64,000 nt of DNA from Platanthera guangdongensis. Taxonomy: Eukaryota; Streptophyta; Magnoliopsida; Asparagales; Orchidaceae. The DNA lies in contig CM077150.1 of the NCBI GenBank assembly GCA_039583875.1, positions 184,950,375 through 185,014,374 on the forward strand, read 5' to 3'. This document shows, piece after piece, positions 46,411 to 57,560 of the stretch (position 1 is the stretch's first letter; every line of letters starts with the position of its first letter). The position numbers were made by a program, and so were the translations under genes. The notes beneath the pieces were generated by a model that was not told where the DNA came from, did not search any database, and worked only from the letters and a program-made list of their open reading frames with translations.

Positions 46411-48590
46411 ATTGATGGTACATTGTCATGTCCTCCTCGATGCCTCCTTCCCTCTATATCAAATGACATCCATATCACCAATCCTGCATATACCCACTGG
46501 ATAAAATTGGATCAAATGCTACTATGTTGGATCATCTCATCCCATACCAAACTGGTAATGGTTTATGTCATCAGATTCAATACTTCTTGTGATGTTTGGG
46601 TTGCACTTGAGAGGATCTTTGACATGTCCTCTTGTGCTTGTGTACAACAACTCAAATATCAATTACACACAGTCTAGATGGGATCTACACCCATGTCTGA
46701 GTATATTCAATCATTCATCATGGACAACCTTGCAGCACTTGTACACCCTATCACAGACTCCGATCTTGTATCTACTCTCTTTAGAGGCCTGTCTACCGAT
46801 TACAACTCTTTTGTTACCTCTATCAACACTAGAGTCAACCCAGTCTCCTCCGATGACCTAATTGGTCTCATGCTCAGTCAATAAAGTCACTATGGACATA
46901 CCTTACTGTCATCCGACTCTGTCGGCTTCCTTCTTGCGCCTGCTATGCACACATCTACCAGATTCTCAGGGTCCTGCTCACCCTCACCTGCCCAATCCTT
47001 TTGTGGTCTTGGACGAGGATGAGGCCATGACCACGGTTGTAGATATGATAGATCTCAACTTTCTCATCGGTTGCCAGGTGGATGAACACATTTGTTAAAT
47101 CTGAAATCGGTATGGTCCTAATACTCTCAGTTGGTGGAAGCACATCATTTGATCCAAATTGGTATGTTGAATCTGGATCTACTCATCACTTGACTACGGA
47201 TATGAATAATCTAGCAATTCAAACTAAATACTAAGGTCCTAACACAATTCGCATGGGTAACAGTCAAGATTTGCATATCCACCCCTCTAGGTATTCCATC
47301 TTAAGTTCTCCATCATCCTCTTTTATTCTACGTAACCTCCTACTTGTTCCCAATATCTTCAAAAATCTTCTTTCTATTCGTCGCTTTACTAACAATAACA
47401 AAGTCTTACTTGAATTTCATTCTACTTTTGGTCTTATCAAGGATCTCACCACTAGGAAAACTCTGCTTCAGGGGCATCTCAAGGATGTCCTCTATACATT
47501 TCCACTGGGACAAAAGAGCATTTCAACTTCTCCATAAGCTCTCCTTGGTGAATGTGTGTCATCTTTCTTATGGCATGAAATACTTGGCCATCCCTCCAGA
47601 TGCATCATCGCCAGTCTCGTATCTCAAAATAAGCTGCCAACTCTTCCTGATTGAGGGGGTCCTTCAGTTTGTGTTGCCTATCAGCAAGGGAAAACCCATG
47701 ATCTTCCCTTCTCATTGTCTTTTTCTGCCGTCTCTGCCCCTCTGGAACTTATTCACTCTGATCTCTGGGTTCCATCTCATGTTCCTTCCATCAATGGTCA
47801 TCGCTATTATTTTAGTTTTTTTATCACTATAGTAAATTTGTATGGATGTATCCCAAGGTTAATAAAGGAGAAGCTCTTTCAATTTTTGTTCAATTTAAAG
47901 CATATGTTGACTTTTTTATCATTCCTTTAAAATATTCCAATCTAAGGTGGTGCTGAATACATAAAATTTAAATCTCCTTTATCCTCCCGGGGTATTATTC
48001 ATTGTATCTGATGTCCTCACACCAGTGCTCAAAATGGAACAGCTGAACGCAAACACCGTCATCTCATTCAAACTAGTCTCATCCTTCTTATCAACTGTAT
48101 GACCTCAAAGCTTCCTCTCCACCTCTCTCATTTTCAAAAACTATTTCAAAAATATCCTGACTATCTCGTTCTACGGGTCTTTGGTTGGGCTCTTATCCTC
48201 ATCTCTAACATTATAATACTCATAAATTTGACTTTCGCTCTCTATAATGCATCATCTTATAGTATTCTTCTTCTCATAAAGGCTACCAATGCCTCCATAT
48301 TCCCACTAAACGCACTTACATTTCTCGTGATGGCGTGTTTGATGAATGCACTTTTCACTTTCTCCAAACCACCCCTCATCTTATCACTCCACAGTCTCCT
48401 ACTTCTCATCCCATCCCAATTTGCCCCTTACCAATTCTCACTCCAATCTCAAAACATGTAACCACTTCTTCATAATCCATTTGTGCACCATATCCTCCCT
48501 TTTCTACAGCTCCTACTCTGCATCTCCTACCATACCAACAGATACACCCTTATTTTTGGGAATTTGCCCTCAATAATCCTTGATTTGAAA
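46411..48590 (+). pseudogene. gag-pol: Element D2 gag, protease and integrase remnants
   Basis: Gag resumes as YIDGTLSCPP and continues through YTHWIKLDQMLL, NTSCDVWVALERIF and, after a stop, TPMSEYIQSFIMDNLAAL and TLFRGLSTDYNSFV, a UBN2-type copia gag. Near 47160 NWYVESGSTHHLTTDM carries the protease site as ESGS instead of DSGA. The GAG-pre-integrase part is LLLVPNIFKNLLSIRRFTNN. Integrase remnants include WHEILGHPS, LELIHSDLWVPSHVPSINGH and SAQNGTAERKHRHLIQ, in shifting frames. The sequence fades at about 48590. All functions are lost. Confidence 0.8.
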
Positions 48591-49045
48591 GAATGCATCT
48601 TGTAATGATAAGTGAAACTTGTATTTGATGTTTATATACTCTCATGTTTGTAGACTCTAGACTTACTCAAGTTCCACTTAAATTAAAACTCGTGTACTAT
48701 AATTCTACTCGAGTAAAACACTTAGAAAAAAGATTTGGTTTTGAAGATTTTACTTCCTTTAATAGAATCAACAACAAGTCTTTCTCCAACAAACCAAGTG
48801 CTTCAAAAAATGAAGTGTATCCCAATAGAGAGGCTACACATGAGTCAACACCATGGATCACACAATGAGGGATTACATTGTATGGTCCTGTGTTTGGTGA
48901 CCCATTATAGACTATATTGGTCTACACTTGGTAATTTAGTCCTACAAACACATAACTCAAACAATACATCAAATACAACTTAATTCATCTTAGTTCAAAG
49001 GTGACTTCATACAAATCTGGGTTACTGTGGATACAATGCCCAACA
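48591..49045 (-). repeat. Family A LTR fragment
   Basis: On the minus strand it starts TGTTGGGCATTG at 49045 and parallels 2406-2780, including TACTCGAGTAGAATTATAG. It is truncated near 48591-48645, where element D2 ends. Its start abuts gypsy E LTR sequence at GACGC (49046-49050). Confidence 0.7.
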
Positions 49046-49177
49046 GACGCTTTAGTCGAACTATGTACAACATTCGTCGAACCCTGTTCGACATTCGCCG
49101 AACTCTGTTCGACGCTTTAGTTGAACTCCATTTGACTTGTTAGCCTGTTACCTCCTACTCCTTTTTGGGGTGTTACA
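49046..49177 (-). repeat. 3' LTR of gypsy E, first 132 bases
   Basis: Starts TGTAACACCCCAAAAAGG at 49177. It carries GTCGAAC/GTTCGAC pairs (49050-49135) and is cut by the family A LTR at 49046. Polypurine tract TAAGGAGGGGAGGAT at 49178-49192. Confidence 0.8.
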
Positions 49178-49287
49178 ATCCTCCCCTCCTTATAGAAATT
49201 TCGTCCCGAAATTGAATACAACTAACAGAAACCCACAATAAATATATTACAATATATATTTTCTTCACAAAATAATTTTTACAACAT

Positions 49288-50922
49288 TTTATACAAACAA
49301 CTCGGGAAATTCAGCATGCATGGTCTGCTCCCGCTCCCTTGTTAGCTCTTCACGGCCACAGTTGCCCCACCAGACATTGACCATCCCGATTATCTCGTTC
49401 TGCAGCTACTTAACCGCTTTATCCTCGATCTGAATGGGCCTAACCTTTGTTGTTAACCCAGATTAGACCGGTACGTGATCATTCGCAATCACCTGAGCTG
49501 GATCTTTCACGACTTTTTGAAGCACTGATATGTGGAACACATCATGCAATCCACTTAATTCTGCCGAAATATATAGCTGATAGGCAGCTTCTCCAATTCG
49601 CTCCACTACTTTAAATGGACCAAGATACCTCAAACTTAACTTTTTTGAGTGCCTAATCCTGGACACGCCCTTGAATGGTTTGATTTTCAAGTATACCCAC
49701 TCTCCAACCGCAAACTCTACATTTCGGTGCTTGGTGTTGTAATATTTTGTCTGTCTATCTTGGGCTATCAGTAAGCTCTACCGGATAGAGCGTATTGTCG
49801 AATTATACTCTTCGACTTCCTTACCTTATACAACTTAGATTCGTCTGTTTTCGTACATGCTAATGGTGTACGACACTTCCTACCATACAAAGCTTCAAAA
49901 GGCGCCAAATTTATACTAGCTTGATATCTATTATTGTAGGCGAACTCTACCATATAGAGATGGTCTTCCCACCTCTTCCCGAAATCAAAGGCGCACATTC
50001 AGAGCATGTCATCCATTGTTCTGTTGGTCCTCTAAGTCTGGCCAACCATTTGGGGATGAAAGGCCGTACTAAACGTTTATATTGTCCCCAACAATTGATG
50101 GATTAGACTCCAATCATTCAAAGTGAAGTGCCCGTCTCGATCACTTACAATGCTACGGGGCACACCGCACAATCGTACTATTTGCTCGATGTAAAGCTTA
50201 ACCAAAATTTCCACTAGATTGTCTCTCTTGTTCGGAATGAAGTGGGCCACTTTAGTCAACCGGTCCACGATCACCCAAACAGAATTGTTTCTGCTTTAAG
50301 ATCTCAACAAACCGTGCATGAAATCCATTGAAATGTCATCAAATTTCCATTCTGAAATAGGTAGCGACTTTACGAAACCTCCAAGATTCTGACATTCTAC
50401 TTTCCCTAAGGCACAGGTCTGACATTTAGCCACGTTATGTGTTATGTCTTTCTTCATGGCCGGCCACCAGAACTGCTTCTTCATGTCATTGTACATTTTT
50501 GTGCTCCCTGGGTGAACTGAATACTTCATGAAGTGAGCTTCATACATCAATTCTTCTTTTAGCTTACCCATATTCGGGATGCATAAACGGCCATCTTTTC
50601 GCAAAAGGCCGTCATCCCAGGAGAATTGGCCATTTGACCCATCCACTACATAGCCTTGTAAACTTTCATCAAGTTCCGTTGCTCGCCGAACCCTGTCCGC
50701 AAGGTCATATTGTACCTCCATCCAGTTCAGGCACGCATTTGCTGTGGAATTCTTGTCAACACAAGAAATCTTAAAAGCTTCCAGCTCCTGGATCAGACGC
50801 TCATCATGCATTTGCAACCAAGTTGCCCTTGCCGGAGTTCTATGACTCAAGGCATCTGCGACGACTTTTCCCTTCCATGGAGTATAATGAATCTGGAAGC
50901 TGTAGTCACCAAGGAACTCCAT
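49288..50922 (-). pseudogene. pol: Gypsy E integrase with C-terminal chromodomain
   Basis: 50922-50296 holds the end of RNase H (PWKGKVVADALSHR) and the integrase zinc finger (HFMKYSVHPGSTKMY, later CQTCALGK). The core continues with MIVDRLTKVAHFIP and IVSDRDGHFT (50274-50077) and MVEFAYNNRYQASINLAPFE (near 49950), each behind a frame break. 49690-49463 has KLSLRYLGPFKVVERIG and LHDVFHISVLQK. A chromodomain-like tail follows: IQIEDKAVK, a stop, then LQNEIIGMVNVWWG and REELTREREQ, ending ELFV and a stop at about 49288. The chromodomain would guide integration to heterochromatin. Several stops and shifts abolish function. Confidence 0.85.
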
Positions 50923-52453
50923 CCACCTACATTGTCACATGTTGAGATCCTTCTGATCTAATAGATATTTTAGGCTCTTATGGTCCGCAAATATATCCAC
51001 CTTCACGCCATATAAATAATGACGTCATAGTTTAAGTGCAAAAATCACTGCTGCCAACTCCAAGTTGTGGACGGGAAAGTTCCGTTCATGCACTTTCAAC
51101 TGGCGTAAGCCATAAGAGATCACCTTTCCAAACTGAAGAAGAATGAAGCCCAAGCCGCTCTTTGGTGCATCACTATAGATTTCAAAGCCGTCCGAACCAC
51201 ATGGCGACGTCAAGATTGGCGTCGTGGTCAAGCGACTTTTTAGCTCTTCAAAAGCTCGCGCGCACTCCGACGTCCAAACAAACTTCTAATCCTTCCTCGT
51301 TACTGTGGTAAGAGGCAATGAGATCCAATGTAATGCCCGCCAGTCCAATGAAACTCCTGACTTCGGCCATAGAAGACAACACCGGCAACTCCCGTATGGC
51401 TCTTATTTTTGATGGATCCAATGTAATGCCTTCTCCACTCACCACATGGCCAAGAAAAGCCACTAATGATTGCCAAAACTCACTCTTTGAGAACTTGGCA
51501 TAGAGCTTGTTCCTCCTCAGGGCATGCAACACCATTCGTAAATGTTTCGCATGATCTTCTTCCGACTGAGAGTATAATAGAATGTCGTCAATAAAGACGA
51601 TTAAAAATAAGTCCATGTACTCGTGAAATGTTCGGTGCATTAGGTCCATGAACACTGATGGCGCATTTGTTAGCCCAAATGGCATTACGCTGAACTTATA
51701 ATGACCATGGCATGTTCCAAACGCTGTCTTGGGAATGTCACCTTCCCGAATCCTCAACTAGTAGTAACCAGACTTTAAGTCCAGTTTAGAATAGACGGTT
51801 GATCCCACTAGCTGATCAAACAAGTCATCAATTCGAGGTATCAGATACTTGTTCTTCCCCGTCAGCTTATTCAATTCTCGATAGTCGATGCACAAATGCA
51901 TACTACCATCCTTCTTTTTCACAAAAAGAACAGGTGTGCTCCATGGTGACATACTTGGGCATATATATCCCTGTTCTAGCAACTCTTGTAGTTGAACTTT
52001 CAGTTCTGCCATTTTCTTTGGTGCTACACGATATGGCGAGCGGGCCACAGGTTTTGCACCTGGCACCAACTCAATAGAGAAGGCAATCTCCCACTGGGGT
52101 GGTAACCACAGAAGCTTCTTCGGAAACACATCAGCATACTCCGAAATAATCAGAACATCACTCATACTGGCTTTTGGCTCAACAGCCTGTATAAGCATGA
52201 AGAATAACTCTGCGCCCTTCCGAACAACTTTGACGACTTGGAGAGCAGACATCAACAATTTGCTCAATCCTCGCATACCAGATAATGTCATCTCTAGCTC
52301 GGTATTCTGTCCTAATGTGATCTCCTTTGAATTGTAATCAATAAAGGCACGCTGCTTAGAGATCCAGTCCATACCAAAGATATCATCAAATTTCAATATC
52401 GGCAGTACAAAAGCTTCCAATACGAAATCCTGACTTCCTATTCGTGTCTCCAC
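50923..52453 (-). pseudogene. pol: Gypsy E reverse transcriptase and RNase H
   Basis: 52453-51758 runs from the end of protease ([20 protein letters not shown]) into [42 protein letters not shown] and [12 protein letters not shown] stop takes the place of the Gln in the usual GYHQLRI. The next segment (51757-51248) has [20 protein letters not shown] and the catalytic FIDDILLYS near 51595. After SFIGLAG the frame shifts. RNase H is seen at 51231-51025 (GFEIYSDAPKSGLGFILLQ, FPVHNLELAAVIFALKL). Catalytic residues that are visible are kept, but the protein is split. Confidence 0.9.
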
Positions 52454-52640
52454 ATATCAAGTCCTATCTGCATGCATCACACATCCGTTCGGTAATAACA
52501 CCTTCACACTATCTACCGTCATATGAATTGGCACTCTGATCCGTGACATGGAGTCCACAGATAGAAACAAATGCTAAGCACACCTATCAAACAGTGCTCT
52601 CGCCGAACAGTCCCGAATCAGGATAAAGCCTAAGACAAAC
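52454..52640 (-). pseudogene. pol: Gypsy E protease, active site degraded
   Basis: The minus frame reads ARALFDRCA, a stop, then HLFLSV where plant gypsy proteases have VLFDSGASHSF, so the D-S-G triad is D-R-C here. Downstream VDSVKVLLPNGCVMHADRT and [18 protein letters not shown] fit the family. One more stop lies near 52458. Confidence 0.7.
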
Positions 52641-52697
52641 ACATCAAACACAAGCGACACACAAGGTATGAAGTATAAAAAGTAGAAAAACAATATC

Positions 52698-52937
52698 TTA
52701 ACTCGTACTTGTGACAACGTCACTTTGCTTTATGGCCTCCTGTTGGCCAAGATTATACACTCGGGGCTGTACTTGGGATGCAGAGGACTCCACCACTGCC
52801 TTTCCCTTTTCAGTATATGATGCTCCTGTCTTCTTCTCACCCTTTGGCGGACCAACCTGACAGTCATGGGCTAGATGACCCACTTTACCACAAGTATAAC
52901 ATGCATAAGGGTCTTGCCTAGAAGTTGCTCCAGACAT
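52698..52937 (-). pseudogene. gag: Gypsy E zinc knuckle (C-terminal gag)
   Basis: CYTCGKVGHLAHDC is an intact CCHC knuckle (C-x2-C-x4-H-x4-C), near residue 13 of the frame. A lysine-rich tail follows. It would bind element RNA. It is separated from the gag core by a stretch with stops (52938-53156). Confidence 0.85.
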
Positions 52938-53156
52938 AACAATAGAGGGAGCCTATGTAGAAGACTTGGATCTCTAACCCCATTTCCTTCGGTAGTTTGA
53001 TTTTCCCGGGTGCGGCACTTTGAACTAAGGCTTTGTCACAGCCAAGTCCCTCTTGCACTGTATCCGCTTCATATATTTCTCCAACGCACGAGCCGTATCA
53101 ACCAATACATGAAACCCCCGGTTCAGCGAACTCAAGAGCAGGAATCTCAGCTCATC

Positions 53157-53822
53157 TCACAACCCTTCGTAGAACCTATGTTTTTGCTCTTTGTCAGCAA
53201 AGATAGATCCCACATAACATCCCAACCTTGTAAACTCATGTAAGTAGGTATCAACACTACTTTCTCCCTGAGTTAGAAGCTGGAATTCATTTTTCATAGC
53301 TATGCGTTGCGTTGATGGCAAGTGCTTTGCCATGAACAGTCTCGAAAACTCCTCTATCGATACTTCCGTTAGTTGTTTGAACGTTAAGTGGTGCAGCTTC
53401 ATTTCGTCCCACCAAAGCCGAGCCTCTCCTTCTAACAGGAAAGTGGCTAAGGTGACTTCCTGTTCCTCCTCAGTTCTTATCGCCGTCAAAATCCTCTTGA
53501 CGCGCGCAAGCCAATTCTTTGCCTGCGTCGGGGTTCCTGCCCCTTCGAACATAGGAGGATTGAAGCTCAAAAACTGCTTCAGTTGTCGTTCTGCTGCTCG
53601 TGGATCTACAACAATCGCATCATGTACGAGCCTCAGAGCAACCTGTCCTGGAGTCACCGCAGTCTGCGCCTGCCCAGTAGGCTGTGCCTGGATCATTGCA
53701 AACAATGCCTCAACAACTAAGCGTACTGTGTCCGCAGACGGAGGAGGTGTAGGCACCTTAGCTGGTGTCATACTCTCATCAGAACGTTGGGGCTCACACT
53801 GCCCAGCACCACTTCGAGTCAC
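53157..53822 (-). pseudogene. gag: Gypsy E gag core
   Basis: The open frame starts with GTG at 53822 (VTRSGAGQCEPQ); no upstream in-frame ATG was identified, so the original start is uncertain. The Retrotrans_gag domain is clear: PPMFEGAGTPTQAKNWLARV, VTLATFLLEGEARLWWDEM, FSRLFMAKHLPSTQRIAMKN and SVDTYLHEFTRLGCYVG. The frame ends at 53157 before the knuckle. Gag would form the particle. Confidence 0.85.
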
Positions 53823-53965
53823 CTATACATACAAAACAAACACACTTTAGCGACTCTGCAACAACAACAACAACAACATTGTAGGAACGCGCAGGTTCCT
53901 CAAATAGGTGTATTAGCATTCCATAGTGGACATTCTTGAGTTCATTTGTGTTATAATGGGTCGCA
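53823..53965 (-). other. Leader of gypsy E, gag-proximal part
   Basis: Non-coding, with a (GTT)n run at about 53856-53880. It is continuous, across the solo LTR, with 56733-56803, which leads to the primer site. Confidence 0.6.
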
Positions 53966-55004
53966 TGATGGGGGTTAAAACTCCAAAAATTATTTAGGAC
54001 ACGCGGCGCCCCGGGAGGTTTATTTAGAAAAAGCGGATTTGGTTTTATTAAGGAAGACGGGGCGCGTGAATTTTTTATTTGGATGTAAAACTGTTAAAAT
54101 TGATTTGTAATAAAAGGAGGCAAGTGCACCTATCGCGTGTAGTGCAGGATATTCCGGTGAGAAATATCGGGGTCATATTGTTCTCGAGATCAGGTTGATT
54201 ATTTCTACTCTTCACTGGAGGTGGCTATTATTTTACCGAAATTTATCTTGTCGTGATATTATTTATATATATAAAAATAGAAAATAAAAGCATTTAAAGA
54301 TGGAGCCGATGAAACATTTAGCGCAATGGTATCTAAAAGAATTTGAACTAAAATAAACTTTTAATAAAAAGAGATCCTAAAGTTCAAATTAATTAAGGCG
54401 GAGACTTGGTCGTGGAGGTTTCACAAAAATTAGCTCACATATCTCTAGTACTATCGCTCACCTGAACATTAAGACTATTCAACCGCGCTCTCGTCCGATG
54501 AAGGATTCCTCTTAATGCCCACATAATGCTAAGAACCCCGCTATTGGGTGGGGAACCCAATCCAGTATAATTTCATGCCTCCTCTCTCGTGGGTTAGTGT
54601 GGAACTCCATTTACCAAGGGGTGATCGGTTCATATGCACTGTCTCTCGGCTAGCTAGCATATGGACTACGGAAATAGAGTCCACACATCGATATGTGGTT
54701 CTACACGTCGTAAACCCGGGGCAAACCTTAAGAAATTTAATTAATTAGAAAAACAAGACCATTAATTATTTAAAGTGATTTTATCTGTCCCAATGCTCTT
54801 CGATACTGTGGGCTAAGAGCGGTTAGCCACTCATCGGAATGGGGACGACTTGCGAGAAAAAGCGATAAAATTAAAGCAGAAAATGAAAGCTGAAAAGAAA
54901 GCGGTAAATGAAAGCAGTAAATAAACCAGTAAATTGCGAGTCCTACTCAAACGAGTAGGGTAAATGAAAGCGAGTTCTACTCAAACAAGTAGGAGAAAAT
55001 AAAT

Positions 55005-55345
55005 GGACACACGCACACACTCTACAGTAATAAAAAAGCACGCACTCTACAGAAATTGAAACACACTACACACTCACTCTACTGAAAATGAAAACGCACA
55101 CACTCTACAAAAATTGAAACACACGCACACACTCGACATAAAGTAAAACACGTGCACCCTACCGAAAATTAAAACACACTGACACACTCGATAGAAATGA
55201 AAACACATGAAAGTCCTACTCAAATGAGTAGGCGAAAAATTAAAGCGAGTCATACTCAAACGAGTAGGAGAAAATAAATGCACACATGCACGCACTCTAC
55301 AGAAATGAAAACCACTCTATAGAATTTAAAACACACCCACTCTAC
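55005..55345. repeat. CACACGCACACACTCTAC minisatellite
   Basis: About eight units of roughly 38 bases share CACACGCAC, ACTCTAC or ACTCGAC, and GAAAATTAAAA. It is the inverse of the repeat at 30180-30345. GAGTCCTACTCAAACGAGTA inverted pairs lie in and next to it. Confidence 0.7.
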
Positions 55346-56096
55346 TGAAATAAAAAAAACTATAAAAATTAAATCATACACGCACGCACACGTACAAAAA
55401 ATAAGAAAAACTAAGTGCTTTTAAAATTAATACGACTACATTTATACTGTTAGAATACGATAGAAATGCATGAAACGACGAAATAAAAATTAAAGAAGCT
55501 AAATGGTTTTGGAAATAAAAGCAAAAATTGAAGTGTTTGAAAAGGCAAAATAACAACTTATCCATTCTTATAACTCTATAAAAATGCTTAAAAGTGAAAG
55601 AAAGGTAAAAGAACAAAAAGTTTTACGAAACTAAAAATTCTAAGTAAAAAAAATCAAAAACCACTTTATAATCATTTTTATAGTTTCATAAGGATGAATA
55701 TTAGAACAAAAAAAACAAAATAACTACTATAAAGAAAACCAAGGGGCATGAGATGAAAAGCTAATATAACAACTACTTAACAATAAAGATGAAAACATAA
55801 CATAACATAACATTTACTTTCATACACACACACACATTTTTTAAAGACAAGAAAAATAAAGATAAAACAAAGAAAAAATAAGATTGCTTAGAGAGTGGGC
55901 ACATAGATGAAATCCAAATCCTTAAAAAGGGAGAAAATCTACAAATTTTATTATTCGAAATAGGAGATTACAAAGCTAAAAAAAATAAAGGAGAGGGGGA
56001 GAAATTCCCTTACATAGCATTTGGAATCATCTAAGCAACCAACTCCCTAACCGAAATGGTCCAAAAAAAAGAACAGGAACTCAAGCAGAAAACTTG

Positions 56097-56106
56097 AATT
56101 TATAGG
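56097..56106 (-). promoter_or_regulatory. TATA box of the solo LTR
   Basis: CCTATAAATT on the minus strand, about 30 bases downstream of the last CGCCCGTG palindrome. Confidence 0.55.
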
Positions 56107-56803
56107 CAAAATTTTCAAGGTACACGCCCTAGGTCACGGGCGTGTAGGGGGGCGTGTAACTACTATGCATGAGGTGATCCAGCGACTTGACATCTAGTTT
56201 GACTTCGTGGCTGTACACATGGATGTCACGCCCTAGGTCACGGGCGTGTCAGTGGGCGTATCGGAGAGGTCAATCTGGGCGCAGCGTCGTGTCAACAAGT
56301 CATCGGCGACGTCTTGTTGGGCCAGGTGGAGAAGTACACCCCCGTGTCGCATCTTGACACGGGCATGTCGGGTCTTATCGACGATCTTCGAGCGCGGTTC
56401 GTCGAGTGGGTGACACGGGCCTCGGTCACGGCCGTGTCATATTGGACACGGGCGTGTCAGAGGGCGTATCCAGTAATTCTTTGACTTTGGTTGATTTATG
56501 TTTGAATCCAAGTCACACGCCCAGGTCACGGGCGTGTCCGATAAGTACACGGGCGTGTACTTGCAATTTATGTAGATTTCTGAAAATTTCAGGAAATCAA
56601 AATAAAGGTAAGTTAGAACAATTTTTACAAAAAAAGAAACATTTTATTAAAGAAATTTAACTAAAAATAACGAAAATAAATGAAAATGACTTAATTAATG
56701 TACATAAAAATACGTATATTTACAACTTATCACAGCACATACACATGCTCGCCACCCGTTAAAAGAATTCGACCACAAATTCATAGGAGGAAGAACAAGA
56801 CAA

Positions 56804-56813
56804 GATGATACCA
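56804..56813 (-). other. Primer-binding site of gypsy E
   Basis: TGGTATCATC follows GGAGGTGTTATAATT. The usual chromovirus junction is TTTGGTATCAGAGC. The site now lies about 3 kb from gag because of the solo LTR between them. Confidence 0.65.
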
Positions 56814-56815
56814 AA

Positions 56816-57560
56816 TTATAACACCTCCATCCGTTACATGATATATAATAGAGGGTCCGGTCGGGGCCCCACACCATATGCCACAAACAGGCGGCGGGGT
56901 TACAGGTTAATATCAAAGACTAGTACACGCATTCTAACTCAGAGCATTCTAGCAGAAGCATTAAGGGTTATTATTGAACTCATCGGCCATGAATGTCCAC
57001 TACATATAAACAATCGCATTTATATATATCAAAGGAATGAATACAAAATACTCAAAAATATTTGGCCTTAAGGCCTTACAGTTATTCTTCACAAGTGTGG
57101 ATTACATACATCGGCATACAGGCCGATAACACATGAAAATAGTAAAACTTTTCTTCATTCGGCCTTTGAGGGCCAGCATAGCAGCAGCAAGGGCTTCAAC
57201 CTACTATTTCCTGCTCGGCTCTCCATCATCTATGTAACGTCTCCATCCGTTCCCAGGTATATACTAGAAGATCCGGTCGGTGCCCCACAACATATACCAT
57301 AAAACAGGCGGTGAAGTCACGGAGTGATACCAGAGTTGCGCATCCTAACTCATTGCATTCTAGCGGAAGCCTATAACATTAAGTTGAACTCACACACATG
57401 AATGTCCACCATATAAAAGCTCCACATTTATATAAAGCAGCAATGTCCAAATACAACGTCAGTTGGCCTTATGGCCTTACAAGGCTTTACACAACAGTGG
57501 CCTCAAACATTGGCACGCAGGCCGGCCACGTATAAACAAATAAAGCATTTTCAGTTTATC
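56816..57560 (-). repeat. Tandemly duplicated 3' end of the gypsy E 5' LTR
   Basis: Two units offset by 416 bases share, on the minus strand, GCTAGAATGC, GGGGC.CCGACCGGA and the end ACGGATGGAG.YGTTA. The end occurs at 56816-56832 and again at 57234-57250. Only the first copy is followed by the primer site. Confidence 0.7.

Larger units (their letters stand above)
37818..48590 (+). mobile_element. Copia element D2, interrupted by Sirevirus C
   Basis: A short 5' LTR, primer site TGGTATCAGAGT and gag start lie left of 38284. Gag resumes at 46411 after the 8.1-kb insertion and is followed by protease and integrase remnants to about 48590. Joining the two flanks at the GATAT duplication restores a collinear gag reading across the site. 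RT, RNase H and the 3' LTR are gone, replaced by a family A LTR fragment. Confidence 0.8.
53966..56732 (-). repeat. Solo LTR of family G
   Basis: Starts TGATAAGTTGTAAATA at 56732 and ends GTTTTAACCCCCATCA at 53966, about 2.77 kb. It shows U3 with GACACG-CC-CGTGTC boxes, TATA, R/U5, GTGTGCGTG minisatellite and 3' portion uninterrupted. No primer site adjoins the end, so it is solo. Flanking pentamers TGCTG and TGCGA (minus strand) agree at three of five bases, a possible decayed duplication. This copy gives the true layout of the family and shows that those at 22887-28866 are rearranged. Confidence 0.75.
49046..56816 (-). mobile_element. Gypsy E: chromodomain Ty3/gypsy (Tekay/Del-like) retrotransposon
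   Basis: On the minus strand the order is primer site (56813-56804), leader split by a family G solo LTR, gag, zinc knuckle, protease, RT, RNase H, integrase, chromodomain, polypurine tract and the first part of a 3' LTR. Integrase following RT and the C-terminal chromodomain place it among chromoviruses. All frames are interrupted. The 5' LTR is the repetitive DNA beginning at 56816. Confidence 0.85.
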
